From the NCBI GenBank assembly GCA_024398755.1, contig JAKSIQ010000006.1, positions 1 to 64,000 of the forward strand: 64,000 bases of DNA. The letters run 5' to 3'. The position numbers and the translations under genes were made by a program. This document shows, in pieces, positions 16,082 to 27,267 of the stretch (position 1 is its first letter; the number at the start of each line of letters is the position of its first letter). The notes below the pieces were generated by a model. It saw only the letters and a program-made list of their open reading frames with translations. It was not told the DNA's origin and ran no database searches. The DNA comes from Bacteroidaceae bacterium. GTDB taxonomy: Bacteria; Bacteroidota; Bacteroidia; Bacteroidales; Bacteroidaceae.

Positions 16082-18391
16082 TTATCTTTCAATAAACCAT
16101 TCGTTCGGAAGCAGATAACCTAGTGTGACTCCGAAATTCGATGAATTGTAACGGCTGGTGGAAAAATCAGCAAACACATTGAAACAGAGTTTGTTGTATT
16201 GGGCCACAAAATTCAGTTCACCCATCAGTTGTACGCCCTCAAGCGGATTCCCGTATTCAGCCTGTCCATTTACATTGAGTATAGGACGCGACGGCTGGAA
16301 CACATAGGCTTCTGTTCTGATGTGGAATATGCTGTTTATTATCATTATAGGCTTTATGCCTCCTGCCAGATATGCATTGGCCCTGAAATCAGGATCGAAC
16401 ATGAACATGCTGTTAGGAGTAGGCCTGAAGGCACCGGCCTGCATAATGGAGCTCTGATAGTTGAATGAGAAGTTGCGTGTTGAATAGTAGCCCTCAATAT
16501 GCGTTCCCAATACAAAATGGTCACCCATATTGAAATAGTTTTCAAAACGCATCGAGGCCTGAAGCCATGAACGCCTTTCTACAGGATTGTCATCTGACTT
16601 GACATTCTCGAAACGGTATTCATCGGTCTCTGAATAGATGCTGGCACGAATGCTGTTAGAATATCCCTGGGTGGGATACATCAACGCATTCAACGTGTTA
16701 CCGGAGAACAGGAGTGAACTGCCGAGAATCTTGTGTCTTGAACTGTCGTATTTGAAAGAATGAAGGTCAATATTTGTTGAATTGGAGTAATAATCCCTAC
16801 GACTGGCAGCTCCTATTGATACGACAGCCTTGTAATTGTTCAGGAACGGACGTGACAGCTTGAGTTTGGTGAACAGTTCGGTTTCCTTGTTAAGGGCGGG
16901 CATCAGATTGTCAGAATAGAAAATGTATCCTGATTTGAAATAGTTCATATTGTTGTAGGCAAACTGAAGCGACAACGACAAAGGTGCTTTGGCCGATGTG
17001 ACATCAAGACCTGTAACAAGCTGCGCATTGTTGTATGCCTTTCCTATCTGTCCTTCGAACTGATACGAAGATGACAATTCTCCTATATGGCAATATGAAA
17101 CAGCGCCATACAACTGACTGGATATGCTTGAAGACAGGCCTCCACCGAGTTTGAAAGTCGGATGGTCGTCAAGCGTCACATCCATATTGAGATTGAATGC
17201 CGATGAAACGGAATCGTAACTGGTGCTTGGATGAACCTTGCTTACCGCATCGTTTGACAGAAGTCTGAAATATCCGGCTTTGACGTCCTCAAATGAAAGC
17301 AATTCCTTGTTTGACTGGCCGAACTCCCTGAGAATATATCTTCTCTGAGCATTGTTGATACCCTTGATTCCAGATATACGGAAGGTAAGATCAGGAATAC
17401 GGTTCTTGAATTCGCTCCTGCGCACATTCATCTCGGAACTGTCTCTTCGGACAGTCAGACGGGATTTTATCTCCCTCATATGCAACATTGTCTTCTGGTA
17501 TCCGTAGTCGGAAACCGGATTGACCAGTTGGAAATCCAGCATTCCTACGCCATCGGCCAGACAATTGATCTTCACTCCCAGGCTCGGATCCAGACTGTAA
17601 TCGCTCTTCTGCATAATCATGCTCAGGGCCTGACCCATCAGATCATAATCATCGGGGAAAGACATATTGCTGCCCGGCGATGCGACACTGCCTATTATAA
17701 AGTCAGGATTGAATTCTTCAATCATGACGTCAACAGGAAAGTTGTCATAAATGCCGCCATCATAAGCGAGTATGGAATCAATGCGTATTGGACTGAAAAC
17801 GAATGGAATGGACATTGAAGCACGCACAGCGTCGCCCAAATCGCCTTTGTCCAGAACAATGGCACCTTTATTGAACACATCGGAAGCTACAGCTCTGAAA
17901 GGAACCATAAGTTTGTCAAAATCACGTTGGCATGCGGCCGATGCACCTGCGTAGATATCCACAAATGCCAGATTCATCTGTGACGGATCGATGACGCTGT
18001 TTGTCACCGGCCTGATGACCGTCATTGAATCCAATACGGCAATTCTTGCATCGACGATAGACGGATTTGGAGCCGGCTGACGGTAATAGAACTGGTAAGT
18101 CATGTCTTTTTCACCAGAATACCAACGGCGGAAGTCATCACTTCTGATAAGATTCTCCATCTCATCGGGAGAATAGCCCATAGCATACAGAGAACCTATG
18201 ACGGCACCCATTGACGTACCGGTTATATAGTCAATGGGAATTCCGTTCTCTTCAAGCGCACGAATCACACCAATATGCGCCATTCCTCTGGCGCCGCCAC
18301 CGCTCAAGACAAGTCCCACCTTCTGAGCAGCCGCATACGGCATAATCGCTGACAATGCGACAACAACCAACAGTGTCTTTACGAACCTCAT
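16082..18391 (-). CDS. patatin-like phospholipase with outer-membrane barrel
   Basis: Exported PlpD/RssA-type protein of 769 residues. After a signal peptide (cleaved near AAAQ, 20-23) the patatin domain shows the oxyanion loop GGGARG (31-36), the nucleophile elbow GTSMG (Ser60) and the catalytic Asp in DGG (211-213). About residues 335-410 look like a POTRA-type linker (FRISGIKGINNAQRRYI). The remainder has the alternating strands of a BamA/TpsB-type barrel, ending in a family-typical aromatic tail. This is a type Vd-like layout, with a lipase domain attached to its own barrel. Substrate and final topology are inferred. A promoter lies just upstream and a CDF gene just downstream. Confidence 0.9.
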   Translation of the reverse strand: MRFVKTLLVVVALSAIMPYAAAQKVGLVLSGGGARGMAHIGVIRALEENGIPIDYITGTSMGAVIGSLYAMGYSPDEMENLIRSDDFRRWYSGEKDMTYQFYYRQPAPNPSIVDARIAVLDSMTVIRPVTNSVIDPSQMNLAFVDIYAGASAACQRDFDKLMVPFRAVASDVFNKGAIVLDKGDLGDAVRASMSIPFVFSPIRIDSILAYDGGIYDNFPVDVMIEEFNPDFIIGSVASPGSNMSFPDDYDLMGQALSMIMQKSDYSLDPSLGVKINCLADGVGMLDFQLVNPVSDYGYQKTMLHMREIKSRLTVRRDSSEMNVRRSEFKNRIPDLTFRISGIKGINNAQRRYILREFGQSNKELLSFEDVKAGYFRLLSNDAVSKVHPSTSYDSVSSAFNLNMDVTLDDHPTFKLGGGLSSSISSQLYGAVSYCHIGELSSSYQFEGQIGKAYNNAQLVTGLDVTSAKAPLSLSLQFAYNNMNYFKSGYIFYSDNLMPALNKETELFTKLKLSRPFLNNYKAVVSIGAASRRDYYSNSTNIDLHSFKYDSSRHKILGSSLLFSGNTLNALMYPTQGYSNSIRASIYSETDEYRFENVKSDDNPVERRSWLQASMRFENYFNMGDHFVLGTHIEGYYSTRNFSFNYQSSIMQAGAFRPTPNSMFMFDPDFRANAYLAGGIKPIMIINSIFHIRTEAYVFQPSRPILNVNGQAEYGNPLEGVQLMGELNFVAQYNKLCFNVFADFSTSRYNSSNFGVTLGYLLPNEWFIER

Positions 18392-18411
18392 GATTCATAG
18401 TATTGTTTCTC

Positions 18412-18419
18412 CAAAAATA
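18412..18419 (-). promoter_or_regulatory. -7 box of the patatin gene
   Basis: The minus strand reads TATTTTTG, a perfect TAnnTTTG, about 20 nt before the ATG and immediately downstream of the htpG terminator. Confidence 0.5.
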
Positions 18420-18424
18420 GATAA

Positions 18425-18460
18425 AAAAAAAGTGCCGCGATATATTGCGACACCTTTTTT
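18425..18460 (-). terminator. intrinsic terminator of htpG
   Basis: The minus strand has A-rich sequence, a 7-bp GC-rich stem (18447-18453 with 18432-18438, one mismatch), and a run of nine or more T, located between the htpG stop and the patatin promoter. Confidence 0.8.
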
Positions 18461-18478
18461 AGTAACAGGATGGCCTGT

Positions 18479-20527
18479 TCAGATAAGTTCAACGCTGCGG
18501 CGTATGAATTTTGCAAGTGCTTCACCCTTCAGCATGCCATTCTGAAGAAGCGCCAGATCAATGAGTTCATGAACCACTTTGTTGCCCTGCGCATACTTGG
18601 CATAGATGTCGCTGATAGCGTTCTCCTTGTCTGAGATCTGACTGTCAACACTGTTCATGTCATCCTTCTGCTGGGCTGTAATCTCGTCGTCCTTCTTGCC
18701 TTCGCGTTCCTTGCGGAGCTGTGACTGACGTTCCTTGAGTGCATCAAGTTCATCCTGAACCGGCTTCAGCTGGTCATTGCATTCCTTTCCGGCATCTGCC
18801 AGGACAGATTTGATAAGCTTGTGGTCGCTGTTCAATACCACGTTGTACATATCAGGCATTTCTCCATAGAAATTCATGCCTGACTGTATGGCTGCCATAT
18901 CCTTCATACGGCGCATGTATTCGCTGCATGTTATCATGACAGGCAGGGCGTTCTCACCGAGAGGCTGTGCGTCAACGTGGAAATCGGCCTTTTCAATTTT
19001 CGGCATCTGGCTTCCGAACACCTTTGTAATCATGCGGAGTTCGCTGTCCTGCAGGCTGTTGCCCTTAACGTCATCCTTCACGATGAGCTTGTCAACGGTA
19101 TCGCTGTCAACACGCATGAAGCGGCTGTTCTGACCAAACTTCTGCTCCAGCATGCCTATTACCGCCACGTCAAGACTGTTGTCCATAAGCAGCACACTGT
19201 AACCCTTTGAGGTGGCGGCTTCTATGTAGCTGTACTGTGTCTCACGGTCAGTGGCATACAGATATATCAGATTCTTGTCCTTGTCGGTCTGCGAACCTTC
19301 AATCAGCTTCTTATATTCTTCAAATGTGAAGTACTTGCCCTCGGTGTCCTTCATCAGCGCTATCTTCTCCATCTTGGCGTAGAAGTCCTCTTCGGTCAGC
19401 ATGCCGTAGTTGATGAACAGCTTGACATCGTCCCACTTGGACTCGAAGTCCTTGCGGTCATTCTTGAATATCTGAGTCAGACGGTCAGCCACCTTCTTCG
19501 TAATGTATCCGGAAATCTTCTTGACGTTGCTGTCACTCTGCAGATACGAGCGTGACACGTTCAGAGGAATGTCAGGAGAGTCGATGACGCCATGCAGAAG
19601 TGTCATGAAGTCGGGTACGATGCCTTCTACATTGTCGGTCACGAACACCTGGTTGCAGTACAGATGAATGCGGTTCTTCTGCAGGTCAAGATTGCTCTTC
19701 ACCTTTGGGAAGTACAGAATACCCGTCAGGTGGAACGGGAAATCAACGTTCAGGTGAATCCAGAACATGGGCTCGTCCTGCATGGGGTAGAGCTCACGGT
19801 AGAAGTTCTTGTAATCCTCGTCCTTCAAATCGCCCGGAGTCTTTGTCCACAAAGGTTCCACGTTGTTGATTACGTTGTCCTGGTCTGTTTCAACCTCCTT
19901 GCCGTCCTTCCATTCCTTCTTCTTGCCGCAGGCAATGCTGACAGGAAGGAAACGGCAGTACTTCTTGAGAAGGCCCTGGATGGCCGATTCCTGAAGGTAT
20001 TCCTTGCTGTCATCGTCAATGTAAAGAATGATATCAGTACCACGGTCTGCCTTGTCGGCATCGGTAAGCTGGAATTCAGGTGAACCGTCGCAGCTCCATT
20101 TAACTGCCTGAGCACCTTCCTGATATGATTTGGTTATGATTTCAACTTTCTTTGAAACCATGAAGGCCGAATAGAATCCAAGACCGAGATGGCCTATGAT
20201 GGCACCGGCCTCATTCTTATACTTTTCGAGGAAGTCATTTGCACCCGAAAAGGCTATCTGGTTGATGTACTTGTCAATTTCGGCGGCAGTCATGCCAAGA
20301 CCACGGTCACTTACGGTGATGGTATCCTTACCTACGGTAACACGCACTGTCAGATCACCGAGTTCGCCCTTGAATTCGCCTTTCGATGACAGTGTTCTGA
20401 GTTTCTGTGTGGCATCGACCGCATTCGACACTATTTCACGAAGGAAAATTTCACGATCGCTGTAAAGGAACTGCTTGATGACCGGGAATATGTTCTCGGT
20501 GGTTACTCCAATCTTTCCGTTCTGCAT
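18479..20527 (-). CDS. htpG: molecular chaperone HtpG (Hsp90)
   Basis: Bacterial Hsp90, 682 residues, a dimeric ATP-driven cytoplasmic chaperone. The GHKL ATP-binding domain starts GKIGVTTENIFPVIKQFLYS, with EIVSNAVDATQKL (27-39) carrying the catalytic region and Mg-binding Asn, DRGLGMT near 74-80 and GHLGLGFYSAFMV near 112-124. The middle domain holds FPFHLTGILYFPK and the conserved SRSYLQSD; the C-terminal domain begins near 545 and includes NSDHKLI. Length is close to Bacteroidota HtpG. It has its own terminator downstream, and clpC upstream ends with another terminator, so it is probably monocistronic. Confidence 0.97.
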   Translation of the reverse strand: MQNGKIGVTTENIFPVIKQFLYSDREIFLREIVSNAVDATQKLRTLSSKGEFKGELGDLTVRVTVGKDTITVSDRGLGMTAAEIDKYINQIAFSGANDFLEKYKNEAGAIIGHLGLGFYSAFMVSKKVEIITKSYQEGAQAVKWSCDGSPEFQLTDADKADRGTDIILYIDDDSKEYLQESAIQGLLKKYCRFLPVSIACGKKKEWKDGKEVETDQDNVINNVEPLWTKTPGDLKDEDYKNFYRELYPMQDEPMFWIHLNVDFPFHLTGILYFPKVKSNLDLQKNRIHLYCNQVFVTDNVEGIVPDFMTLLHGVIDSPDIPLNVSRSYLQSDSNVKKISGYITKKVADRLTQIFKNDRKDFESKWDDVKLFINYGMLTEEDFYAKMEKIALMKDTEGKYFTFEEYKKLIEGSQTDKDKNLIYLYATDRETQYSYIEAATSKGYSVLLMDNSLDVAVIGMLEQKFGQNSRFMRVDSDTVDKLIVKDDVKGNSLQDSELRMITKVFGSQMPKIEKADFHVDAQPLGENALPVMITCSEYMRRMKDMAAIQSGMNFYGEMPDMYNVVLNSDHKLIKSVLADAGKECNDQLKPVQDELDALKERQSQLRKEREGKKDDEITAQQKDDMNSVDSQISDKENAISDIYAKYAQGNKVVHELIDLALLQNGMLKGEALAKFIRRSVELI

Positions 20528-20569
20528 ATTGTATATTCTATAAGTTTACGTTCTGACGTTCAAAGGGAC

Positions 20570-20605
20570 AAAAAAAATGCCAGCCGACGACGCGGCTGAC
20601 ATTTT
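20570..20605 (-). terminator. intrinsic terminator of clpC
   Basis: On the minus strand a stem of AAAATG-CAGCCG paired with CGGCTG-CATTTT (one internal mismatch, 6 nt loop) runs into eight T, between the clpC stop and htpG. Confidence 0.85.
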
Positions 20606-20636
20606 GACTATCACTACGACAAGTACTGACTCTTTG

Positions 20637-23171
20637 TCACTGATTGTTGACAAGTTCTGCCTTCAGGTCAGTTCTGTTTTCATCGGCTCTGACCTTCAGA
20701 ACACTTCCTGCCGGAATGTCTACGTCAAGCAGCAGTTCGGACAATTTGTCTTCAACATATGTCTGTATGGCACGCTTCAACGGGCGGGCTCCATATTCAC
20801 GGCTGTAGCCCTTGTCGGCAAGGAAAGCGCGGGCATCGTCCGTCACCTCAAGTTCATATCCGAGCTCGGTCATGCGCCTTTCAAGCTGAAGCAGTTCGGT
20901 ATCCACAATCAACCCTATGGCATCGCGGTCAAGCTGGTTGAAGGTGATTATCTCATCAATCCTGTTAATGAATTCCGGCGCGAACGATTTGTTCAAAGCC
21001 TTGCGCACAATCTCCTGACGGGCAGTCTGCGTACTTGAATCGCTTGTTCCGAAACCTATTCCGTTACCGTATTCCTGAATCTGGCGGGAACCGATGTTCG
21101 AGGTCATTATTATGATGGTGTTACGGAAATCGACTGTGCGGCTGTCGCTGTCAGTAAGACGGCCTTCATCCATGACCTGCAGAAGAATGTTGAACACATC
21201 CTGATGAGCCTTCTCAATCTCGTCAAACAGAACGATGGAGTAGGGCTTGCGACGTACCTTTTCGGTAAGCTGGCCACCTTCCTCATAACCAACATATCCC
21301 GGAGGCGCACCGGTCAGACGTGACACGGCGAACTTCTCCATGAACTCGCTCATATCGACGCGGATAATGGCGTCGGCCGATCCGAACATCTGGATGGCAA
21401 GTTCCTTGGCAAGCAGGGTCTTTCCGACTCCGGTAGGTCCGAGGAACAGGAATGACCCTATAGGTCTGTTAGGATTTTTCAAGCCCGTACGACTGCGTCT
21501 TATGGCTTTTGACAAAGTGTCAATGGCCGTTTCCTGGGCAATGACACGGCTTTTCAGAACAGGCGCCAGCTGCTTTAGACGTACAGTCTCGTCGGAAGCC
21601 AGTTTCTGCACCGGAATCCCCGTCATCATTGAAACCACAGCCGCAATGCTGTCCTCATCGACAGTACGTCTCTGGCTTCGCAATGATTCCTCCCAATTGC
21701 GCTTCATGGTTTCCAACTCGGTCTCGAGCGCTTTTTCGCGGTCACGCAGACGCGCTGCAAGTTCAAAGTCCTGACATGATACAGCCTTGGTCTTTTCGTC
21801 TCTGGCAGCATCGGTCTCGCGTTCCTTGTCCTCAATCTCCTTAGGAAGGGTAATGCCGCCCAGATGGGTGCGTGAGCCGGCTTCATCCATGACATCGATT
21901 GCCTTGTCAGGGAAAGCACGGTCCGTTATGTACCTGCCAGCCAAAGCGACGCACTGTTCCAGTGCCTTGTCGGTATAGGTCACGCCATGATGATCCTCAT
22001 AACGCTGTCTCAGGTTCTTGAGAATTTCAAGTGTCTCATCGGCTGTGGTTGCCTCGACAATTATCTTCTGGAAACGCCTTTCCAACGCTCCATCCTTTTC
22101 AATGGACTTGCGGTATTCGTCAACCGTGGTTGCACCGATACATTGCAGATCGCCGCGTGAGAGTGCTGGTTTCAGCATGTTGGCGGCATCCATGGAGCCC
22201 GGAGCTGAACCTGCACCGACAATTGTATGTATTTCGTCAATGAACAGTATAATGTCAGGATTTTTCTTCAGTTCCTGAATGATTGAGCGTAGCCTCTCCT
22301 CAAACTGGCCGCGGTATTTGGTGCCGGCAACCACAGCTGCCATATCAAGAGACAGAACCCTCTTTCCAAGCAGCATAGGTGATATCCTGCGGTCAACTAT
22401 ACGTTGCGCAAGACCTTCAACAATCGATGATTTTCCTACGCCCGGTTCACCTATCAGAATGGGGTTGTTCTTCTTTCTGCGGGTGAGAATCTGAGACAGG
22501 CGCTCAATCTCCTTGGCACGTCCGACCACAGGATCAAGTTTGCCGTCCTTGGCCTGACGCGTTATGTCTGTGCTGAAACTGTCAAGTACCGGAGTGCTTG
22601 TGCCCGATTTGGTTTTTGTCGTCGAGGTTCCCGCTTTGGCCTGCGCACTTCCGTTGCCGACCGGTGCATATCCGTCATCATCATCTTCGTCATCACCGGT
22701 ACCTGATTCCATACCCATTGTGACAGGAGGAACGGCAGCATCGGTACCAATACTCTTCAATGTCTGATAATCAATGCCATATCCGGACAATACCTGCCAT
22801 GCCTGACTTGAACTGTCACGGGCAATGGCCAGCAGAAGATGTCTTGAATACGCCTCATCGCATCTTTCCAGGCGTGCCTCAAGCATGCTGATTCTGAGCA
22901 GACGCGTAACTGTGGCTGACAATGCGATTTTTTCGACAGGAACCTTGGCTTCAGCCATTTCGCCGTTCTGAGGAATTGCCTCAAGGCGATGCTTCAAATC
23001 GTCCATATCAATCTCCAGACTGCGCAACATACCGGATGCACGGTTGGAATCATCCCTCATGATACCAAGCAGGATGTGCTGCGGCTGGACTTCAGGGCAG
23101 GAGAGACGCTCGGCCTCCTCACGGCTAAGAAGCAGTACTGAATTGAGTTCGTCGGATATTCTGTTTTCCAT
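20637..23171 (-). CDS. clpC: ATP-dependent Clp protease ATP-binding subunit ClpC
   Basis: Class I AAA+ unfoldase of 844 residues that feeds substrates to ClpP or disaggregates them. The ATG at 23171 matches the family start; an upstream reading adds 14 atypical residues. Seen are an N-domain with two Clp repeats (1-140), a Gly/Ser/Thr-rich linker (about 155-200), NBD1 Walker [10 protein letters not shown], a UVR-type helical hairpin ([16 protein letters not shown]) that marks ClpC rather than ClpB, and NBD2 Walker A GPTGVGKT with Walker [12 protein letters not shown] perfect -7 box lies four bases before the ATG. Its own terminator lies downstream. Confidence 0.94.
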   Translation of the reverse strand: MENRISDELNSVLLLSREEAERLSCPEVQPQHILLGIMRDDSNRASGMLRSLEIDMDDLKHRLEAIPQNGEMAEAKVPVEKIALSATVTRLLRISMLEARLERCDEAYSRHLLLAIARDSSSQAWQVLSGYGIDYQTLKSIGTDAAVPPVTMGMESGTGDDEDDDDGYAPVGNGSAQAKAGTSTTKTKSGTSTPVLDSFSTDITRQAKDGKLDPVVGRAKEIERLSQILTRRKKNNPILIGEPGVGKSSIVEGLAQRIVDRRISPMLLGKRVLSLDMAAVVAGTKYRGQFEERLRSIIQELKKNPDIILFIDEIHTIVGAGSAPGSMDAANMLKPALSRGDLQCIGATTVDEYRKSIEKDGALERRFQKIIVEATTADETLEILKNLRQRYEDHHGVTYTDKALEQCVALAGRYITDRAFPDKAIDVMDEAGSRTHLGGITLPKEIEDKERETDAARDEKTKAVSCQDFELAARLRDREKALETELETMKRNWEESLRSQRRTVDEDSIAAVVSMMTGIPVQKLASDETVRLKQLAPVLKSRVIAQETAIDTLSKAIRRSRTGLKNPNRPIGSFLFLGPTGVGKTLLAKELAIQMFGSADAIIRVDMSEFMEKFAVSRLTGAPPGYVGYEEGGQLTEKVRRKPYSIVLFDEIEKAHQDVFNILLQVMDEGRLTDSDSRTVDFRNTIIIMTSNIGSRQIQEYGNGIGFGTSDSSTQTARQEIVRKALNKSFAPEFINRIDEIITFNQLDRDAIGLIVDTELLQLERRMTELGYELEVTDDARAFLADKGYSREYGARPLKRAIQTYVEDKLSELLLDVDIPAGSVLKVRADENRTDLKAELVNNQ

Positions 23172-23175
23172 ACTG

Positions 23176-23183
23176 CAAATATA
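23176..23183 (-). promoter_or_regulatory. -7 box 4 nt before the clpC ATG
   Basis: The minus strand reads TATATTTG four bases before the ATG, implying a leaderless or very short leader if used. The nearest -33-like TTG lies 27 nt upstream, longer than the usual 19-21. Confidence 0.45.
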
Positions 23184-23356
23184 CAGCAAAACACATGCCA
23201 GCTTTTCAGACAATGGTCCACATTATTGAAAAACTTATCAACACCTAATTAAATAATAGTTTGAGAACTTTGCACTGTCTGTAATAATGAGTATTTTTGA
23301 ATGCTTAAAGAAGAGACCCCGCAAGCAGGGGAAAAACAAGTAAAAACATTACCAAA

Positions 23357-25894
23357 TTGGAACAGCAGGACAGAATTATCAGGGTGAACATTGAGGAAGA
23401 GATGAAATCCTCATACATTGACTATTCAATGTCAGTGATCGTAGCAAGAGCCCTGCCGGATGCACGTGACGGTCTGAAACCGGTACATAGAAGAATTCTC
23501 TACAGCATGATGCGTGACGGCAACACATCGGACAAGGGTTACCGCAAATCGGCACGTACCGTAGGAGACGTTCTCGGTCACTTCCATCCGCATGGAGATT
23601 CATCAGTTTACGGTGCACTTGTACGTCTTGCGCAGGACTGGATAATGCGCTATCCGCTTGTTGACGGACAGGGCAACTTCGGTTCCATTGACGGTGACAG
23701 CCCGGCTGCCATGCGTTATACCGAAGTACGTCTTCGCAAGATAGGCGAGGAGATGATGCAGGACATTAACAAGAACACTGTCAACTTCGAGCCGAACTAT
23801 GACAATAAGGAGGAGGAACCGACAGTTCTTCCCGCATGCATACCAAACCTGCTGGTCAACGGTTCATCAGGTATCGCTGTAGGTATGGCAACAAATATGC
23901 CGCCTCACAACCTGACGGAAGTTCTGAACGGCTGCATGGCCATGGTTGACAATCCTGAAATCAGCGTTGCAGACCTCATGCAGTACATAAAGGGACCTGA
24001 TTTCCCGACCGGAGCATACATTTACGGAATGAGCGGCGTGCGCGAAGCGTACGAAACCGGACGCGGACGCGTGATAATGCGCGCAAAGGCGGAAATCGAA
24101 GCCGGACAGCAGCATGACAAGATTGTTGTTACCGAAATACCTTACGGAGTCAACAAAGCCGAGCTCATCAAATTCATAGCCCAGCTTGTAACCGACAAGA
24201 AGATTGACGGCATAAGCAATGTGAACGATGAGACCGACCGCGAAGGAATGCGCATTGTCATTGACGTGAAGCGTGACGCCAACGCCAATGTCGTTCTGAA
24301 CAAACTGTTCAAGATGACCGCGCTCCAGACATCGTTCGGTGTGAACAACATTGCTCTGGTGAACGGACGTCCGAAGTGCCTGAATCTGAGGGAACTTATC
24401 AAATGCTTCATTGACCACCGTCATGAAGTTGTGATACGCCGTACCAAATTCGATCTTGAAGAAGCGAAGAAACGCGCCCATATACTTGAAGGTCTGATTA
24501 TTGCAAGTGACAACATTGATGAGGTCATAAGGATAATCAAGACTGCAAAGACTCCTAATGACGCCATCCAGGGACTTATGGACCGTTTCGGTCTGGACGA
24601 CATTCAGGCAAAGGCCATAGTTGACATGCGTCTGCGCCAGCTTACCGGACTTATGCAGGATCAACTTCACGATGAATACAATCAGGTAATGGCACGTATT
24701 GAAGAACTGCAGAGCATACTTGATGACCCTGAAAAATGCAAGGCCGTCATCAAAGGTGAAATGCAGGAAATCATTGACAAATACGGCGACGAACGCAAGA
24801 CCGAGATTGTTCTCGCCAGCGAGGAATTCAATCCCGAAGACTTCTATGCTGACGAGCCTATGATAATCACCATGTCACACCTTGGTTACATCAAGCGTAC
24901 CGCACTTGCCGAATACCGTCTGCAGGGACGCGGTGGAGTCGGCTCCAAGGGCAGCGACAAGCGTGACGAAGATTTCATTGAGCACATATTCACAGCTACG
25001 ACACACAACTTCATTCTGTTCTTCACACAGAAGGGACGCTGCTTCTGGCTCAAGGTTTATGACATTCCGGAAGGTGGCAAGACATCAAAGGGCCGTGCCA
25101 TCCAGAACATGCTCAACATTGAATCCGATGATGCCGTAACCGCATACATCGCCATAAGGAACCTCAATGACACAGAGTTCATACAGAACCATTATCTGCT
25201 GTTCTGCACCAGACAGGGCATAATCAAGAAAACCATTCTTGAAGACTACTCACGTCCGCGTCAGAACGGAATCAATGCCATCAAGCTGAACGAAGGCGAC
25301 ATGGTCATCAACGTTCTTCTTACTGACGGAAACAAGGAAATAATCATTGCAAACCGCAACGGCCGTGCAATCCGCTTCAACGAGCAGGATGTCCGTCCGA
25401 TGGGACGTACATCGACCGGCGTGACAAGCATGCAGCTTGACGGCATTGACCCGGACGGCAACGAAGATTACGTTGTAGGCATTCTTGCGGTTGACCAGGA
25501 ACCCGAAGAAACCATCATGGTCATTTCAGAAGAGGGTTACGGCAAGCGCAGCGAAATTGAAGACTACCGCAAGACCAGCCGCAGAGCTAAGGGCGTCAAG
25601 ACTTTGAATGTTACCGAAAAGACAGGTAAACTTGTTTCTATTCAGGCTGTTACAGATGACAACGACCTGATAATAATCAACAAGTCCGGTATCACTCTGC
25701 GCCTTGACCTGTCGGAAATCAGGGTAATGGGCCGCGCCACTCAGGGTGTACGCCTTATCAACCTTGAAAAGAGAAATGACCACATTGCATCTGTATGCAA
25801 GGTTGACAGCCAGCCTGAAGTTACTGAAGTGTCCGACGCCGAAACTGGAGCCGGTTCTGAGGCGGTTCAGCAGGAGAGTGGGGCACAGGAATGA
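23357..25894 (+). CDS. gyrA: DNA gyrase subunit A, TTG start
   Basis: Type II topoisomerase subunit of 845 residues that cuts and rejoins DNA during negative supercoiling. The start is TTG at 23357; the resulting [20 protein letters not shown] matches the expected GyrA N-terminus, and no in-frame ATG precedes MKSSYIDYS. The catalytic Tyr is in [10 protein letters not shown]. The quinolone pocket reads [10 protein letters not shown], with Ser82 and Gly86 at the positions of E. coli Ser83 and Asp87. The GyrA box [10 protein letters not shown] near 529 and the six-bladed C-terminal domain identify gyrase rather than topoisomerase IV. It is divergent from clpC; an exported TPR gene follows after 56 nt. 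Confidence 0.96.
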   Translation: MEQQDRIIRVNIEEEMKSSYIDYSMSVIVARALPDARDGLKPVHRRILYSMMRDGNTSDKGYRKSARTVGDVLGHFHPHGDSSVYGALVRLAQDWIMRYPLVDGQGNFGSIDGDSPAAMRYTEVRLRKIGEEMMQDINKNTVNFEPNYDNKEEEPTVLPACIPNLLVNGSSGIAVGMATNMPPHNLTEVLNGCMAMVDNPEISVADLMQYIKGPDFPTGAYIYGMSGVREAYETGRGRVIMRAKAEIEAGQQHDKIVVTEIPYGVNKAELIKFIAQLVTDKKIDGISNVNDETDREGMRIVIDVKRDANANVVLNKLFKMTALQTSFGVNNIALVNGRPKCLNLRELIKCFIDHRHEVVIRRTKFDLEEAKKRAHILEGLIIASDNIDEVIRIIKTAKTPNDAIQGLMDRFGLDDIQAKAIVDMRLRQLTGLMQDQLHDEYNQVMARIEELQSILDDPEKCKAVIKGEMQEIIDKYGDERKTEIVLASEEFNPEDFYADEPMIITMSHLGYIKRTALAEYRLQGRGGVGSKGSDKRDEDFIEHIFTATTHNFILFFTQKGRCFWLKVYDIPEGGKTSKGRAIQNMLNIESDDAVTAYIAIRNLNDTEFIQNHYLLFCTRQGIIKKTILEDYSRPRQNGINAIKLNEGDMVINVLLTDGNKEIIIANRNGRAIRFNEQDVRPMGRTSTGVTSMQLDGIDPDGNEDYVVGILAVDQEPEETIMVISEEGYGKRSEIEDYRKTSRRAKGVKTLNVTEKTGKLVSIQAVTDDNDLIIINKSGITLRLDLSEIRVMGRATQGVRLINLEKRNDHIASVCKVDSQPEVTEVSDAETGAGSEAVQQESGAQE

Positions 25895-25950
25895 TTTAAC
25901 CAACCTATCAGACCGATTATATTAATTAAAAACCAATAAGAATTACCAAC

Positions 25951-27246
25951 ATGAAAAAGCTGATTTTTATTTTGATTGCAGCTCTTGGAGTCTCAATGGC
26001 AGCAAATGCCCAGATGAGCGACAAAGAGATGAAAAAAGCCATCACTGAAGCCAAGAAGATTGTAAAGGAGGCACGCAAGAACATTGAAGGCGAAGATGCC
26101 GACATGAAGTGCGCTGAAGCAAAGAGACTTATTGACGGTGCAATGCAGAACGACCTCATCAATGAATGGGATCAGACATGGGTGGCCGCAGCCGATATTT
26201 ACTGCTATCTTTTCAAGAAGGAGTACACAAAGACAACTTTCATAGGTCAGAAGTACGATACTCTTGGAATGTACACCAATCTCTGCAAATGGATTGATTA
26301 TGCTATAATTGCCGATTCACTGCAGCAGATTCCTGATTCAAAGGGAAAGACAAAGGATCAGGTGCGCAAGGAAATTGTTCCAAAGATCATAGCATATTCC
26401 GGCAATCTTGTTATTGGAGGTGTAACATACCTTACCGCAATGAATGACTACGAAAAGACATACTGGCTTTGCGACAAGTACTTCTCACTTGCCGAAACAG
26501 ATCTCTTCAAGGATGCCATGAATGACGACCAGGAATGGAACGAAAAGCGTGTCAGATATTCATTCTATCCGGCATACGCTGCTTTCAACATGCAGGATTG
26601 GAACAAGTGTCTGAAGTATGCTCCAATTGCCATGGATGATGATGAATACGGAGAAACCGCAACCGAATTCGTATGCTACAGTTACGAAGGTCTCGGTGAT
26701 ACCGTAAAATGGGTTGAAGCTTTGAAGGCAGGACTGATGAAGTATCCGACAGAGAATCTGTACTATTCAAATCTTATCAAGTATTACAGCGGTGATTTAG
26801 GCGCATTGGAATCATTCATAAAGGATATGATTGCTATTGATCCTGAAAAGCCTTACAATTACTTTGTGATGGGATTCATTGCTCAGAACAACAACGAGTA
26901 TGAAAAAGCCATTGAGCAGTTCAAAAATGCAATTGAAAAGGATAAGGACAATAAGATGGGCGATGCATACTACAATATCTGCCTTTGCTACAGAAGCATG
27001 GCTGAAGATATTGAAGCAGCCAACACAAAAGTCGATCCTCGTTCAGCTGCAGGCAAAAAAGTGAAAGCACAGGTAGAAGATCTGATCAAACAGACATTAC
27101 CGTATTATGAGAAATACCGCGAAATTGCTCCGAATGACATAACTAAGTGGGGATTCGGTCTCTATGATGCATATTACAGACTTGGCATGAATAATGAATT
27201 CAAGGCAATTGAAAAAGTCCTCAACGAGAACCACATGCTTGACTGA
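25951..27246 (+). CDS. exported tetratricopeptide-repeat protein
   Basis: Protein of 431 residues with a signal peptide (MKKLIFILIAALGVSMAANA). The mature part is alpha-helical with degenerate TPR units; the clearest is YFVMGFIAQNNNEYEKAIEQFKNAIEKD (about 310-337, split here only by description), followed by GDAYYNICLCY. Lys/Glu-rich helices dominate the N-terminal third. No catalytic motif is seen. Similar periplasmic TPR proteins are common in Bacteroidales and act as protein-binding scaffolds, but no specific partner can be named. It lies 56 nt after gyrA, possibly co-transcribed, and is closed by a strong terminator. Confidence 0.82.
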   Translation: MKKLIFILIAALGVSMAANAQMSDKEMKKAITEAKKIVKEARKNIEGEDADMKCAEAKRLIDGAMQNDLINEWDQTWVAAADIYCYLFKKEYTKTTFIGQKYDTLGMYTNLCKWIDYAIIADSLQQIPDSKGKTKDQVRKEIVPKIIAYSGNLVIGGVTYLTAMNDYEKTYWLCDKYFSLAETDLFKDAMNDDQEWNEKRVRYSFYPAYAAFNMQDWNKCLKYAPIAMDDDEYGETATEFVCYSYEGLGDTVKWVEALKAGLMKYPTENLYYSNLIKYYSGDLGALESFIKDMIAIDPEKPYNYFVMGFIAQNNNEYEKAIEQFKNAIEKDKDNKMGDAYYNICLCYRSMAEDIEAANTKVDPRSAAGKKVKAQVEDLIKQTLPYYEKYREIAPNDITKWGFGLYDAYYRLGMNNEFKAIEKVLNENHMLD

Positions 27247-27267
27247 TAATCAATTTTAATAAAAGAG

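Noticed and set aside
20637..23171. ClpB disaggregase
   Set aside because: The long ClpB middle coiled-coil is missing and a UVR-like hairpin is present, as in ClpC.
23867..24670. 267-codon open frame antisense to gyrA
   Set aside because: It lies wholly inside gyrA on the other strand, has no family-like motifs or promoter, and is explained by codon bias of gyrA.
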